Source: Candidatus Sulfotelmatobacter sp.
Lineage (GTDB): Bacteria > Acidobacteriota > Terriglobia > Terriglobales > Acidobacteriaceae
Reading direction: 5' to 3'
Assembly (NCBI GenBank): GCA_030039165.1
Contig: JASHQM010000091.1
Location: 1 to 64,000, forward strand
Length of the DNA: 64,000 nucleotides
Numbering within the stretch: position 1 is the first letter of the stretch; each line of letters opens with the position of its first letter. The translations under genes were made by a program, and so were the position numbers. Shown here in pieces: positions 34,926-44,367 of the stretch. The notes below the pieces were generated by a model. That model made no database searches. It saw only the letters and a list, made by a program, of their open reading frames with translations, and was not told the origin of the DNA.

Positions 34926-37093
34926 GATTGCCGCGCCCCTGCGATGGCATTTTCTGCGATGGTGAAGTGCCGAGCCGGCACAGAAAATTTCATTCGATGA
35001 ATTTCTCGTTCATCTCGCGTGATAATCAGTTGGCCGTCTTCCACCTCAACTCTGCATCGCCCATTGGTAAGAACTATTGTCGCGAACCGCACGGGCAATC
35101 GCGATCGAGTCTGGCAGAGCAGAGAAATTGCCGGGCGAAGATCGCCATAGGTCGGTGCTTCCCAACCCAGCGGTTCCGTGGAGAGCTTGGTTCCATCTTG
35201 CGGCCATACTTGCTTCCCCGCGCGAATGACGGCAGCGCGGCTTGGGACGCTGGAAAAAATGCTCCAGCGGATGCGCCAGGGAAAGGATCCGAGAGAGATT
35301 TCGAGACCGCCGTCGGAAACTTCATACGGTAAATCTGCCGTGAGCCAGTGCAGGCAAACGTCGTGGGTGCGATGACCATCCACGTCATCGACGATGACCC
35401 AGCCTGCATGAGGTAACCAGTCGACCGTGCGGTGATGCTTTACTCCGATTCGCCTATAGCCATTGTGTTCTCCCTCGAAATGGGTGGCACGTTTTTCGCC
35501 GGATGAAGAACGAACTATTCCAGAAGCTTGTGCCCAGTCGAGCCAGAGAAAGCGACCGGCGCGGCGCATCTGATCGCGTCCGTCGACTGTGATCGTGTTG
35601 TGCACGGAAGTTCCCGTAAAGGCGTTATTCCACGGCGCAGGACCGTTGTACAGATACGTACCTGGATCGCGCGCAAGATTGATTCCTTGCCACCAGAGAT
35701 CGACATGTAGCTGATCGGCCTGAAATGGCCGCCGCGGATAGCGGCCGGCGCGGATCATGGCGTGGGAGGTCTCATCGCCAAGACGAAAATACCCGATATC
35801 TGTGGCACTCGACCGCGCGCCTCTCGCGACGGCTGAGTCGTCTATCCTCGCGCCGAACCACAAAACTGCCTCATCCCAGGGCCCGGGTTTCAAGGCAGAA
35901 CGACCGAGAATTCCGGCACCCAGCTGCAATAACGGCCGAAAGTCTCGATACGAGGTTTGCCCGAGAGGAAAAATGAGGCTGCCATCATCGGAGCCATAAT
36001 TGGGCGCACATCCGCTGATGGGATCGACCCAGTTTATAAGAAAGTGGTACGCGGCCTCTGTTCGCTGACGAACGCCGCAATCGATCGCAGTTTCCGTCGT
36101 TTCTGCAAGGCGCAACGTCCACAGCAGCAGATGCAAGATCATGCGCTGGTAGTTGAACGAGTGCTGATGCGAGACTCCTTCGGGTGTGATCTGATCCAGT
36201 GTTGCCTCACGCAGGAGTTCAGCACCGAGACTTCTCCAGACTTCCGATTCTTGTAATTCTGGAAATAGAGTCCCAGTGGTCCACAGGCCGACGGCCTCGC
36301 TGATCAAATGATTGCTGCGCTGCGAGCGGGAATATCCGAGTGTTTGAGCAATGCGCCAAGCATGGCCTGCAATCATAGATACGAGTAAGGCAATGCGCGA
36401 AGGTGTTGTTGACGGCGATTGAACAAAGGCATGCAGCGCGAACGACCAAGCGAGGACGCGCAAAGAACACTCCTGGCCGCAAATCCACAACGGGCCGGAC
36501 ATAGGTGGACTGTGTCGGGCCCAGTCTTCGATCGCACTCCAGAAGGCTTCCGCGAAGCGCTCATCACCGCTTAGGGCGTAGGCGCGAACCAGTGGGTAAG
36601 CGAACAAGAATCGGGATGGCTCGAGAATGAATTTCAGGTCGCCATAGATAGGCGAGGCGAAACGCATCTCCGTCCAGGATTGTTGGGGCGAGACGCTCTG
36701 GCCCGTGAGCGGATTGCGAAACCACAGCGGCGGGAAGCCACATCTGAAGTGCAGGTCGCCGAAGAACGGAAGCTCGCCAGCGAGAATTCTCTCCGCTTCC
36801 GCGAGAACGCATTTTTCTTCCGCAGGACTGAGAATCTGCCTGATGCGCGATGCCAGGCTTCGCGCATCGCTAAAGAAAAATCGGCGTGTGCCGCCGCGGC
36901 GGGCTGCGAGCATTTGCTCGGCCGTGGCCGAAGGTGCGACCCTTTCCAAGCGCCATGAGTCCCAGCCTTGCACGCCGCGCATTCTCCAGGAGAGCACCCC
37001 GCTGCCGCGCCTGAGTTCGTAATCAAGGCGCAACATTCCATGGCGCGCTCCGAAGGTACGGCCGACTTGCCACATGGTGCTTAGCTTACCCAT
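34922..37093 (-). CDS. Heparinase II/III-family protein, no signal peptide
   Basis: 723 residues from ATG 37093. The N-terminal two thirds are an alpha/alpha-toroid (DLKFILEPSRFLFAYPLVRAYAL, SNHLISEAVGLWTTGTLFPEL, GVSHQHSFNYQRMILHLLLW). The C-terminal heparinase II/III beta domain (about 400-690) has QADQLHVDLWWQGINLARDPGTYLYNG and TSVHNTITVDGRDQ, the blocks with the His/Tyr residues of uronate lyases. No signal peptide is visible, unusual for a lyase, so it may act in the cytoplasm on an intermediate or be misassigned as a degradative enzyme. It overlaps the formyltransferase gene by 8 nt. Confidence 0.85.
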   Translation of the reverse strand: MGKLSTMWQVGRTFGARHGMLRLDYELRRGSGVLSWRMRGVQGWDSWRLERVAPSATAEQMLAARRGGTRRFFFSDARSLASRIRQILSPAEEKCVLAEAERILAGELPFFGDLHFRCGFPPLWFRNPLTGQSVSPQQSWTEMRFASPIYGDLKFILEPSRFLFAYPLVRAYALSGDERFAEAFWSAIEDWARHSPPMSGPLWICGQECSLRVLAWSFALHAFVQSPSTTPSRIALLVSMIAGHAWRIAQTLGYSRSQRSNHLISEAVGLWTTGTLFPELQESEVWRSLGAELLREATLDQITPEGVSHQHSFNYQRMILHLLLWTLRLAETTETAIDCGVRQRTEAAYHFLINWVDPISGCAPNYGSDDGSLIFPLGQTSYRDFRPLLQLGAGILGRSALKPGPWDEAVLWFGARIDDSAVARGARSSATDIGYFRLGDETSHAMIRAGRYPRRPFQADQLHVDLWWQGINLARDPGTYLYNGPAPWNNAFTGTSVHNTITVDGRDQMRRAGRFLWLDWAQASGIVRSSSGEKRATHFEGEHNGYRRIGVKHHRTVDWLPHAGWVIVDDVDGHRTHDVCLHWLTADLPYEVSDGGLEISLGSFPWRIRWSIFSSVPSRAAVIRAGKQVWPQDGTKLSTEPLGWEAPTYGDLRPAISLLCQTRSRLPVRFATIVLTNGRCRVEVEDGQLIITRDEREIHRMKFSVPARHFTIAENAIAGARQS

Positions 37094-37910
37094 GCATCGT
37101 CTCCTCAACGACGTGCCGGTTTCTTGTGAGGCGCTCAGCCGAGCGGGCTTGCAGGCATTCATGCATGGCGAAGAACTGATTATCTTTGCCGAGATCGGAC
37201 TGTGGAGTCGCGGAGATCGCTCCGCTATCGAGAGCCCCCACGACGTCCGCGACTTTCTCTACCCCAAACGCAATCAACCGATCGCGCAAATCCTTGAGGG
37301 ACTGGTACCGATTCATGCCGGATAACTCAAATCGTTGCAGTACCGGTCCGGTGTCGATACCTTGATCCATGTAGTGAATCGTTATTCCAACCGGGATGTT
37401 CTTGAGCAGCGACCATTCAGGGCTGCTCATCCCGCGCACCTCCGGCAACAAGCCGAGGTGCACGTTAAGCACACCCAAGCGAGGAATTTCGAGCACCTGT
37501 TGCCGAAGGATGCTGCCGCCGGTGAAAACGATCAAATCTGGAAGCCACTGGTGCAAAGTAGAGATCGTGTCTGGCCCATTCTGATCGCGAAAAATGGCAA
37601 CTGGAAAGTCATAGCGCGAGGCGACTTCGCGCAAACTACGAAAAATCACTGAATGATGCCCAAGGAAGCGTCGGAGGTGGGGATTGCCTAGACACGCGCT
37701 GGAGCGGCCCGGCCTTGCAAACAGCTTGCTGCGTGCGAAGCTCGCAACTTCTCGCGGTCCCCATTGGCCGATTTTGCGCAGCAGGGTTTTGCCATCAAAA
37801 GAAGGAAGTGCGATAGCTCCTACCGGGACGTAACCCATCGCGGCCAGATGCGCAGCCATGGCGCACGCCGTTTCGCTGTAGACACCGGGGGCAAGAATTA
37901 CGATGCGCAC
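37086..37910 (-). CDS. Formyltransferase-fold protein (sugar N-formyltransferase-like)
   Basis: A 274-residue protein with a formyl_trans_N domain. It has the core motif LNVHLGLLPEVRGMSS (about 148-163), related to the N-x-H-x-S/G-x-LPxxxG catalytic segment, and MDQGIDTGPVL (about 181-191) supplying the catalytic Asp. It would use N10-formyltetrahydrofolate to formylate an amino sugar. Methionyl-tRNA formyltransferase is unlikely: the C-terminal tRNA domain is absent and the gene lies within the polysaccharide block. GTG 37910 overlaps the upstream toroid gene by 13 nt. Confidence 0.8.
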   Translation of the reverse strand: MRIVILAPGVYSETACAMAAHLAAMGYVPVGAIALPSFDGKTLLRKIGQWGPREVASFARSKLFARPGRSSACLGNPHLRRFLGHHSVIFRSLREVASRYDFPVAIFRDQNGPDTISTLHQWLPDLIVFTGGSILRQQVLEIPRLGVLNVHLGLLPEVRGMSSPEWSLLKNIPVGITIHYMDQGIDTGPVLQRFELSGMNRYQSLKDLRDRLIAFGVEKVADVVGALDSGAISATPQSDLGKDNQFFAMHECLQARSAERLTRNRHVVEETMHG

Positions 37911-39238
37911 GCAAAGACCTCACTTGTGGATTCTTCGAAAGCGCGTGTAAGCCTTTGCTCCAACAGCAGAGCATCCGCCAGGAATTTGCAGCCCCAGCTG
38001 ATGTAGCGCAACGGTTGATATGCACCCCAGGTCGGGTACGATCCGCTCACGCCTCCGGCAATTCCCGGCTGTCCGTGCAGAGGTAGCAGTTGCTTCAGCA
38101 TTTCGTTCATTTTGAGCGAAGCGTTGAGATAGCGCAGATCATTAGTCACTTCGTACAGACGCAGCCAAACACAGCACATCTGCGCGTTGCCGGTCAGACA
38201 TGCAAAAGTCCGACTATTTTTGAAATCCTGGTCGTAGGCACCTGCGAGGAACTTATGGGTTTCAAATTTTCGAAGCAATACCCAGGCAGACTTTTCTGCG
38301 GATTCGATGGCATCCATACGCCGAAGCAAAATGCCACACTCGAGAATGCCCTGAATTGCGTAGGCGATGAAATGCAAATAATTCGGGTGGCCCTGCAGAT
38401 TAATGCCATCGATCCATCCGCTGGGCCGAAAATGAGGCAGCGCCCAGTCGAGATTGCGCTCGGCGGCGGAGACATTAGAGTAGCCACGATCTGGGACTTT
38501 TGACAATTCCGCCAGCGCCCACGCCACCATGCTGTAGTAGGCGTGAGGTGAACTTTGATACGCCGCCGGACCAGACCAGCTCCCGTCTTGGCACTGCACT
38601 TCGGCCAGCCAGGCGCCGGCATTTTGGGCCGATTGCAGAATCTCGATTCTGTGTGTTTCTTTATAAGCACGGACCAAGCCTTGAAGAATCTGCCCGGTAT
38701 TAAAAACCGACGGACGTGCTTCACTCCCCTGCAAGCCAGCTGGAAAAGCTCCATCCGGCATTTGCAGGGAGAGCAGCCAATCAGTTGCCCGTTCGGCAGC
38801 AACAACGGCGTCGTCGTTGTTCGTTGCTCGAGCAAACTCATACAACGTCGGAATGATATATCCCGTAACTTCAGGGTACGATTCGGAGTACCCGGTGAGC
38901 AGACAGTAATACGCCGCAATACCACCGTCGAGGCGCTGTGCGTTGAATATCCACTGAAAAAGTGACATTAAAGCGTCGGCGGTGTTTTTTTTTGTTTTCG
39001 TATAGGAATAGAGGTGTGAGCGCTCGAAGATGATTCGCACGGCGTCCGAGGCGATTTTTTGCATTAACGGAAAAACACGCTGCGGGGCCCGCAACAGACC
39101 CGCGGCTTCGATTGGCAACCGGGCGAGTTGGGCCATGGCTACATGGTCGCGACTTGAGCTCTGGTGGGGCGAAACCCGCATGGAATTTGCGCCACGGATG
39201 ACCGAAGCGCAGCGTTGTGGCAAAGTCTCGAACTTCAC
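37898..39238 (-). CDS. Alpha/alpha-toroid protein of unknown function
   Basis: 446 residues from GTG 39238, whose start overlaps the AsnB stop (GTGA), with GAGG 11 nt upstream. The sequence is mainly paired helices with recurring aromatic/Gly turns (QWIFNAQRLDGGIAAYY, LLSLQMPDGAFP, AEVQCQDGSWSGPAAYQ), as in prenyltransferase/squalene-cyclase-like repeats and six-hairpin glycosidase or lyase folds. No signal peptide or transmembrane helix is seen. An intracellular glycan lyase, epimerase or hydrolase-like role is possible, but none is supported directly. Confidence 0.7.
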   Translation of the reverse strand: MKFETLPQRCASVIRGANSMRVSPHQSSSRDHVAMAQLARLPIEAAGLLRAPQRVFPLMQKIASDAVRIIFERSHLYSYTKTKKNTADALMSLFQWIFNAQRLDGGIAAYYCLLTGYSESYPEVTGYIIPTLYEFARATNNDDAVVAAERATDWLLSLQMPDGAFPAGLQGSEARPSVFNTGQILQGLVRAYKETHRIEILQSAQNAGAWLAEVQCQDGSWSGPAAYQSSPHAYYSMVAWALAELSKVPDRGYSNVSAAERNLDWALPHFRPSGWIDGINLQGHPNYLHFIAYAIQGILECGILLRRMDAIESAEKSAWVLLRKFETHKFLAGAYDQDFKNSRTFACLTGNAQMCCVWLRLYEVTNDLRYLNASLKMNEMLKQLLPLHGQPGIAGGVSGSYPTWGAYQPLRYISWGCKFLADALLLEQRLTRAFEESTSEVFACAS

Positions 39239-41226
39239 GCTGTGGCCGCCTCGTGTTGCGGAGTGAACTCCTGGGTCGTTTGTGTTTCGCGGGCATCGAG
39301 AAAAATCTGCATCCAGTTTTCCAGTGTTAGCAACTGCCAAATCTGCATCGACCAATCTTCCGCACCAGTACGCTGCTCATCGATGAAGCGCCGCACAGCT
39401 GCTGGACGAAACAAGCGGCGCTTGCAAATGCTTCCATCAGAAAGTAAGTCGTCGACCATCTCGCGGAGATCGTGCGCGAGCCAGTAATCGATTGGAGCTG
39501 CAAAACCAGCTTTCGGCTGCCGGAGGACCTCGGGCGGCAGAACATCCTGCATGGCGCGGCGAAAGATGTATTTTGTGGTGGGCCGTAGGAACCCCTTGAG
39601 TTTGAGCTGTGGCGGAATTTGCCATGCCGCAAATTCTGCAAGTTCGCGATCGAGGAACGGAACGCGAACTTCGACGGAAGATGCCATGCTCATCTTGTCG
39701 TTGTAATTGAGATTCAGGCTCACCATGAAAATCTTGGTGTCGAGGTAAAGCATCTGGTTGAAAAAATCGGCATGGTGGACAGCGCCGAATGCATGTTTGT
39801 GGAGAACCTCAGGGTCGCAGCTTCGCAGCTGGTCTTGAAGTTCATTGGTATATAAGCCGTATTTTTGTTCACCATTCAGATAGGTGCAATTGCGGATAAA
39901 GCGCTGCTCGGGCGCCAGCGATGCGCTGCGAGCCATTTTCTTGGCAAGGCGCACACTGCCTTTCAGGGCGGTGCCGCGGAGGCTCGGTAACGCGTTTAAG
40001 CCTCTCTCAATTGCGCGGCCGAACAAACGTGGAACTTTTTGATATGCCAGCGCCCAGCCGTGCGCAACATGTTTGCGATAACCGGCGAATAACTCATCTC
40101 CGCCTACGCCGGAAAGTAATACGGTCGACTGTTTGCGGGCCTCCCGGCACACCAGATAGGCCGCAATGATCGCGGGATCGGCAGCGGGCTCATCCATGTG
40201 CCAAGTGAGGCGTGGCAGCAAGGCCGCGACATCGGGTTCGACCACGATCTGCTCATTCTCGCAGCCCAGGTGGCGGGCCAAGCGAGCAGGAACATTCGGA
40301 TCATCGAGCGTGGTTTCACCCACGCGGGATTTTCGTGGAAAAGTAATCGTGTAAGTTCGGACAGCCTGCCTCGTGGCCCGTGCCATGATGGCGACAATGC
40401 TGGAAGAATCCAGACCTGCGCTGAGAAATGCGCCGACGGGAACGTCGCTGACCATCTGAGCTTCCACCGCACGGCGGAAGCGCTCGCTCAGTTCGTCGGC
40501 GAGGTCGGCCTCAGATCGCGGATAGCTGGCGTTCTCCGGCGGAAAGCAAATATCCCAATACTGCCGGATATTGAGTTCGCCATCACGAAACGTAGCACAA
40601 TGCCCCGCAGGCAACTTAAAGATTCCACGGAATATGGTTTTCGGATCGGGCACCCACAGGAATGTCAAATACTGATTCAGTGATTCGAGATCGATCTCGG
40701 CTTCAACCTCGGGCACATGCAGAAGAGCCTTTATTTCTGAGGCAAATGCCAGTCTGCGGCCGCGCTGAATGTAATAGAAGGGTTTAACACCAAAATGATC
40801 ACGCGCCAGAAATAGCTCGGGGAGCCCGGAGCGCAAATCGCAGATGGCGAAGGCGAACATGCCTTGAAGGCGTTGAACGCAATCCGCGCCTTCCTGTTCG
40901 TACAGATGAATAATCACTTCGGTGTCGGTGTTGGAAGCAAAGCGATGGCCTTTGCTTTGCAATTCGTCGCGCAGAGCGACGAAATTGTAGATCTCCCCGT
41001 TAAAAGTAATCCAGACCGTGCGGTCTTCATTGCACATCGGCATGTGGCCGCCGGCCGAAAGATCGAGAATGGCGAGGCGGCGGCTCCCGAGGCCAATGTA
41101 CGAGCCATCAGGAAAGCGGCGCTCCCACAAACCCGAATCGTCGGGGCCGCGATGCGACTGCACGCGCGTCATCGCGTTCAGAACATCAGAGCTTCCCCAA
41201 TTTGCCAGTCCGGCAATCCCGCACAT
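39235..41226 (-). CDS. asnB: Asparagine synthase-type amidotransferase (first copy)
   Basis: 663 residues from ATG 41226 (MCGIAGLANWG). Cys2 is the glutaminase nucleophile; the class II glutaminase domain has SHRGPDDSG and NGEIYNF. The synthetase domain has the ATP-pyrophosphatase loop SAGLDSS (the usual SGGLDSS changed at one residue), and GVGGDELFAGY follows. Embedded in a polysaccharide locus, it may amidate a uronic acid rather than make asparagine. It lies 7 nt downstream of the GT2 gene and overlaps the toroid gene. Confidence 0.88.
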   Translation of the reverse strand: MCGIAGLANWGSSDVLNAMTRVQSHRGPDDSGLWERRFPDGSYIGLGSRRLAILDLSAGGHMPMCNEDRTVWITFNGEIYNFVALRDELQSKGHRFASNTDTEVIIHLYEQEGADCVQRLQGMFAFAICDLRSGLPELFLARDHFGVKPFYYIQRGRRLAFASEIKALLHVPEVEAEIDLESLNQYLTFLWVPDPKTIFRGIFKLPAGHCATFRDGELNIRQYWDICFPPENASYPRSEADLADELSERFRRAVEAQMVSDVPVGAFLSAGLDSSSIVAIMARATRQAVRTYTITFPRKSRVGETTLDDPNVPARLARHLGCENEQIVVEPDVAALLPRLTWHMDEPAADPAIIAAYLVCREARKQSTVLLSGVGGDELFAGYRKHVAHGWALAYQKVPRLFGRAIERGLNALPSLRGTALKGSVRLAKKMARSASLAPEQRFIRNCTYLNGEQKYGLYTNELQDQLRSCDPEVLHKHAFGAVHHADFFNQMLYLDTKIFMVSLNLNYNDKMSMASSVEVRVPFLDRELAEFAAWQIPPQLKLKGFLRPTTKYIFRRAMQDVLPPEVLRQPKAGFAAPIDYWLAHDLREMVDDLLSDGSICKRRLFRPAAVRRFIDEQRTGAEDWSMQIWQLLTLENWMQIFLDARETQTTQEFTPQHEAATA

Positions 41227-41233
41227 GGTTCGG

Positions 41234-42145
41234 CTAGCCCCCAATTTGCTTCGATTTCAGTTCGAAAATCTTGGCTTTTGTGTGAAACATCTGGACTGCC
41301 TGAAAGCCGCAATAGATAAGGCCGGGTACGCCGTCTAAGAATCCCAGGCGGAGAAAATAACGGTAGAGAAAAAGAAGCACCGGAGAGCCAGGCAGGGAAA
41401 ACATTTTCCGCTTGAGCCAGCGGCGGCGCTGTGCCTGCGTGCCGAAAAGCGAGGAGGGCAACTCGCGATCGCTGGCAGGTTGAATGAGGACACGCGATTC
41501 CCAGTTGGAATACTCATCATGTTTTTGGATATAACGCGAGAGCGACTCTACGTTGTGATGTGTCAACACATTCTGCAATTTTGCAGTCGGTCCATTTACG
41601 ATGACATGTTCGTGCACTTCCATGTCGGCCATAGATGTGTCCTGATCTTTCAGACGGCATTCGAACCTTCCTTTGCCTCGGCGGAACAGGAACAATTTCC
41701 ACAGGCCGATGTCGCCATGGCGCAAGACACGGCCCAGGAACCTGGTGCGCAGCATTACGAAATAGCCGTCGAGTACCGGATTCCGAATGGCTTCGGCAAT
41801 TTCTTCGCTCAGTTCCGCTGTGAGCACTTCATCGGCATCAAGGAAAAGAATCCAATCGCAGGCGATGGGCAAAGTATTCATTGCCCACTGCCGCTTCTTG
41901 GGCCATCCGCCTTGATAATGAAATTGCACGAGCTCACCGCCGTGTGCACGCACGATTTCGGCCGTTCCGTCAGTACTTTGCGAGTCGACCACGTAGATTT
42001 GGGCTGCGTCTTTCACCGACTGCAGACAACGAGGCAAATTCTTCGCCTCGTTGCGCACAGGAATGATCACGCTCACCGGCAGAAGCGAGGCCGCGCGCGC
42101 ATTGACGCTGGCTGACGGTTCAGTTAGTTGGGCTGTGGGAGACAA
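41234..42145 (-). CDS. Glycosyltransferase family 2
   Basis: A 303-residue GT-A transferase. It shows VSVIIPVRNEAKNLPRCLQSV (about 24-44), VDSQSTDGTAEIV, and the DXD-like LFLDADEVLT (about 100). Its length and the WPKKRQWAMN segment match the WaaE/KdtX-like subgroup of GT2. The apparent start is TTG 42145; GATAAT lies 13 nt upstream on the minus strand. A hydrophobic segment near residues 255-280 (LLFLYRYFLRLGFLDG) probably associates with the membrane. The acceptor is unknown. Confidence 0.87.
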   Translation of the reverse strand: MSPTAQLTEPSASVNARAASLLPVSVIIPVRNEAKNLPRCLQSVKDAAQIYVVDSQSTDGTAEIVRAHGGELVQFHYQGGWPKKRQWAMNTLPIACDWILFLDADEVLTAELSEEIAEAIRNPVLDGYFVMLRTRFLGRVLRHGDIGLWKLFLFRRGKGRFECRLKDQDTSMADMEVHEHVIVNGPTAKLQNVLTHHNVESLSRYIQKHDEYSNWESRVLIQPASDRELPSSLFGTQAQRRRWLKRKMFSLPGSPVLLFLYRYFLRLGFLDGVPGLIYCGFQAVQMFHTKAKIFELKSKQIGG

Positions 42146-42233
42146 GTGTCAACATATTATCCCGAGTTTTGCTCAGCTCGTCCTGATGAAATCTCAAGTA
42201 AACTGTTGATAACTCGAAGACTCTCTCCGGGGC

Positions 42234-44186
42234 TTAGGCTACGAGGGAACCTTGTTGTGCACCCATGAGCGCATGCCGCTCGCACCAACGTTCAAGAACA
42301 TATAGCGACCAGGGGCGCGACCAGGAGGTTTTGCAGTCAAGAAAATTCTCCCACACCCGTCGCGCAGCTGCAGGATTTATTATTCCGGCGAATGGGCCGT
42401 CGTCCATCCTGGCGAATGCATTCTCCATCGTGGGCCGCAGTACATCTCGCAGCCAGTGCTCGAATGGGAGCGTGAATCCGCGCTTGGGCCGATGCACAAT
42501 TTCTTCCGGCAATTCGCCTTTGAGGGCGCGAACGAGCAACGGCTTGGGTGAAGCCCCGTGGAGCTTCCAGGATCCCGGAAGCGCCAGAGCACAGCGCGCC
42601 AAGTGATGATCGATCAGCGGAACCCGCAACTCCAAACCGTGAGCCATGCTCATACAGTCCGAATCCCGAAGGAGCGTGTTCGCCATGTAACAGCGTGCCT
42701 CAAGGTAGGAGATGCGGTTGACCGCGTCCAAACGAAGCGCGGGACGCACAAAAGAGCGCAGGATTTCTTTTAACGCCTCATCGTCGGGAGAACGAGCCTT
42801 TCCGTGCTGGAGTAATTCATCCTGCTGCTCAAGTGTGAACAGCGCACGAGACAGAAAATAAGGATGCTCGAAGGGATTGCCGTTTTGCACAAGCGCATAC
42901 AGTTTCCGGTTCAGGTCGCTGGTCTTCACCAGCGCTGTGTAGGCATTCGCCACTGAGTGGCGAAGGATTCCAGGCACATATTTCCACGCGCGCAACAGCC
43001 GTTCCAGCCGCTGCACTGTGCGAAAAGTGTCGTATCCAGCGAACACCTCGTCGCCGCCCAATCCTGAAAGCGCAACTTTTATCCCGACGGCTCGCGTCTG
43101 TTGCGAAACGAAGTACGTATTGATTCCGTCAATCGTGGGCAAATCCATCGCTCTGATTGCAGGATCGACAACGTCATAGAAGTCGGCTTGTGAAACGGTT
43201 ATCTCATGATGGTCTGTTCGGAAACGTCGCGCAACCGCGCGAGAATATTGGGCTTCAGAGTACTCGGGTTCCCGGAAGACGATGGAGAAAGTGCTCGGGT
43301 GCACGCCGTTTCGCTTGAGTATGCCAACCACAGCGCTGGAATCGATTCCTCCGGAAAGAAATACCCCCACAGGGACGTCGCTGACCATCTGCATACGCAC
43401 CGAGTCATCGAGCAGCGAAAAAATTCTCTCTTCAAGCGCAACGCGCTTTAGTGGAGTCGACTGGGCAGCTTCCCGGCGAGCCGCGATTACGTCTGCATCC
43501 ACCAGGTTCCAGTATTCTGCTTGCCGCAACTCACCTGCCTGCCAGGTCAGATAGTAGCCGGATGGAAGCACTCTCACCCCTTCGATTAACGTGTGCGGGT
43601 CGTAGAGCGAGCCGAAGGCCAGATAGCTGCGCAGGCCGGTAGTGTCGATTCGGCGCGGAATCAGTCCCGTCCCTAGGAGAGTCCGGACCTCGGATGAAAA
43701 CAGTAAGAAACGGTCGGAATGATAGTAGTAAAGTGGCTTCACGCCCATGGGATCGCGGGCGACAAAAAGACGCTGCTGACGAGCGTCCCACAGCGCGAAA
43801 GCGAACATGCCGCGGAATTCATGCAGGCAGTTTTCGCCCCACTGTGCATAAGACTTGAGAATCACTTCCGTGTCGCATTGTGTGTAAAGGTGGAGTCCCT
43901 TGCCTTCTAACTGGCGGCGCAGATGGCGGAAGTTGTAAATCTCCCCGTTGTAGACGATCCAATTGCCGGTCTCCGGATCCTGCATAGGTTGATGGCCCGC
44001 GGTGGAAAGGTCGAGGATCGCAAGGCGTCGGCTTCCCAGGCCGATTTCGACGCCGCCTTCTGCCCCGCGCAAAACGATTATTCCGCCGTCATCGGGGCCG
44101 CGGTGTGCCAAAGATTGAGTGGCGCGACCGAGCACCTCCACTGGGACGTGAGAGTTATGGGCGGCGATGCCGAAAATTCCGCACAT
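42234..44186 (-). CDS. asnB: Asparagine synthase-type amidotransferase (second copy)
   Basis: 650 residues with Cys2 nucleophile (MCGIFGIAAHN), glutaminase blocks SLAHRGPDDGG and VYNGEIYNF, and the intact synthetase loop SGGIDSS and GLGGDEVFAGYDTF. It is clearly related to the first copy but distinct through the C-terminal half. ATG 44186 has no Shine-Dalgarno; its promoter must lie in the 181 bp between it and the divergent membrane protein gene. Duplicated AsnB-like enzymes within exopolysaccharide loci suggest amidation of carboxylated sugars. Confidence 0.88.
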   Translation of the reverse strand: MCGIFGIAAHNSHVPVEVLGRATQSLAHRGPDDGGIIVLRGAEGGVEIGLGSRRLAILDLSTAGHQPMQDPETGNWIVYNGEIYNFRHLRRQLEGKGLHLYTQCDTEVILKSYAQWGENCLHEFRGMFAFALWDARQQRLFVARDPMGVKPLYYYHSDRFLLFSSEVRTLLGTGLIPRRIDTTGLRSYLAFGSLYDPHTLIEGVRVLPSGYYLTWQAGELRQAEYWNLVDADVIAARREAAQSTPLKRVALEERIFSLLDDSVRMQMVSDVPVGVFLSGGIDSSAVVGILKRNGVHPSTFSIVFREPEYSEAQYSRAVARRFRTDHHEITVSQADFYDVVDPAIRAMDLPTIDGINTYFVSQQTRAVGIKVALSGLGGDEVFAGYDTFRTVQRLERLLRAWKYVPGILRHSVANAYTALVKTSDLNRKLYALVQNGNPFEHPYFLSRALFTLEQQDELLQHGKARSPDDEALKEILRSFVRPALRLDAVNRISYLEARCYMANTLLRDSDCMSMAHGLELRVPLIDHHLARCALALPGSWKLHGASPKPLLVRALKGELPEEIVHRPKRGFTLPFEHWLRDVLRPTMENAFARMDDGPFAGIINPAAARRVWENFLDCKTSWSRPWSLYVLERWCERHALMGAQQGSLVA

Positions 44187-44367
44187 ATTAATGATTAAGG
44201 GCTACTTCGCTTCTCAACGATGAATTCGAGTAGCTTCAGTGTACCGCCGGAAACGAATACGGGGTCTGTGGGAATCAAGAGGAAAACCATTGCCGGGCCT
44301 TGTTTTCATTCTGAATCGACTGCCTGAATTTGCGTGTTATACTCGGGCTTCTCCCGATGAGCCGACG

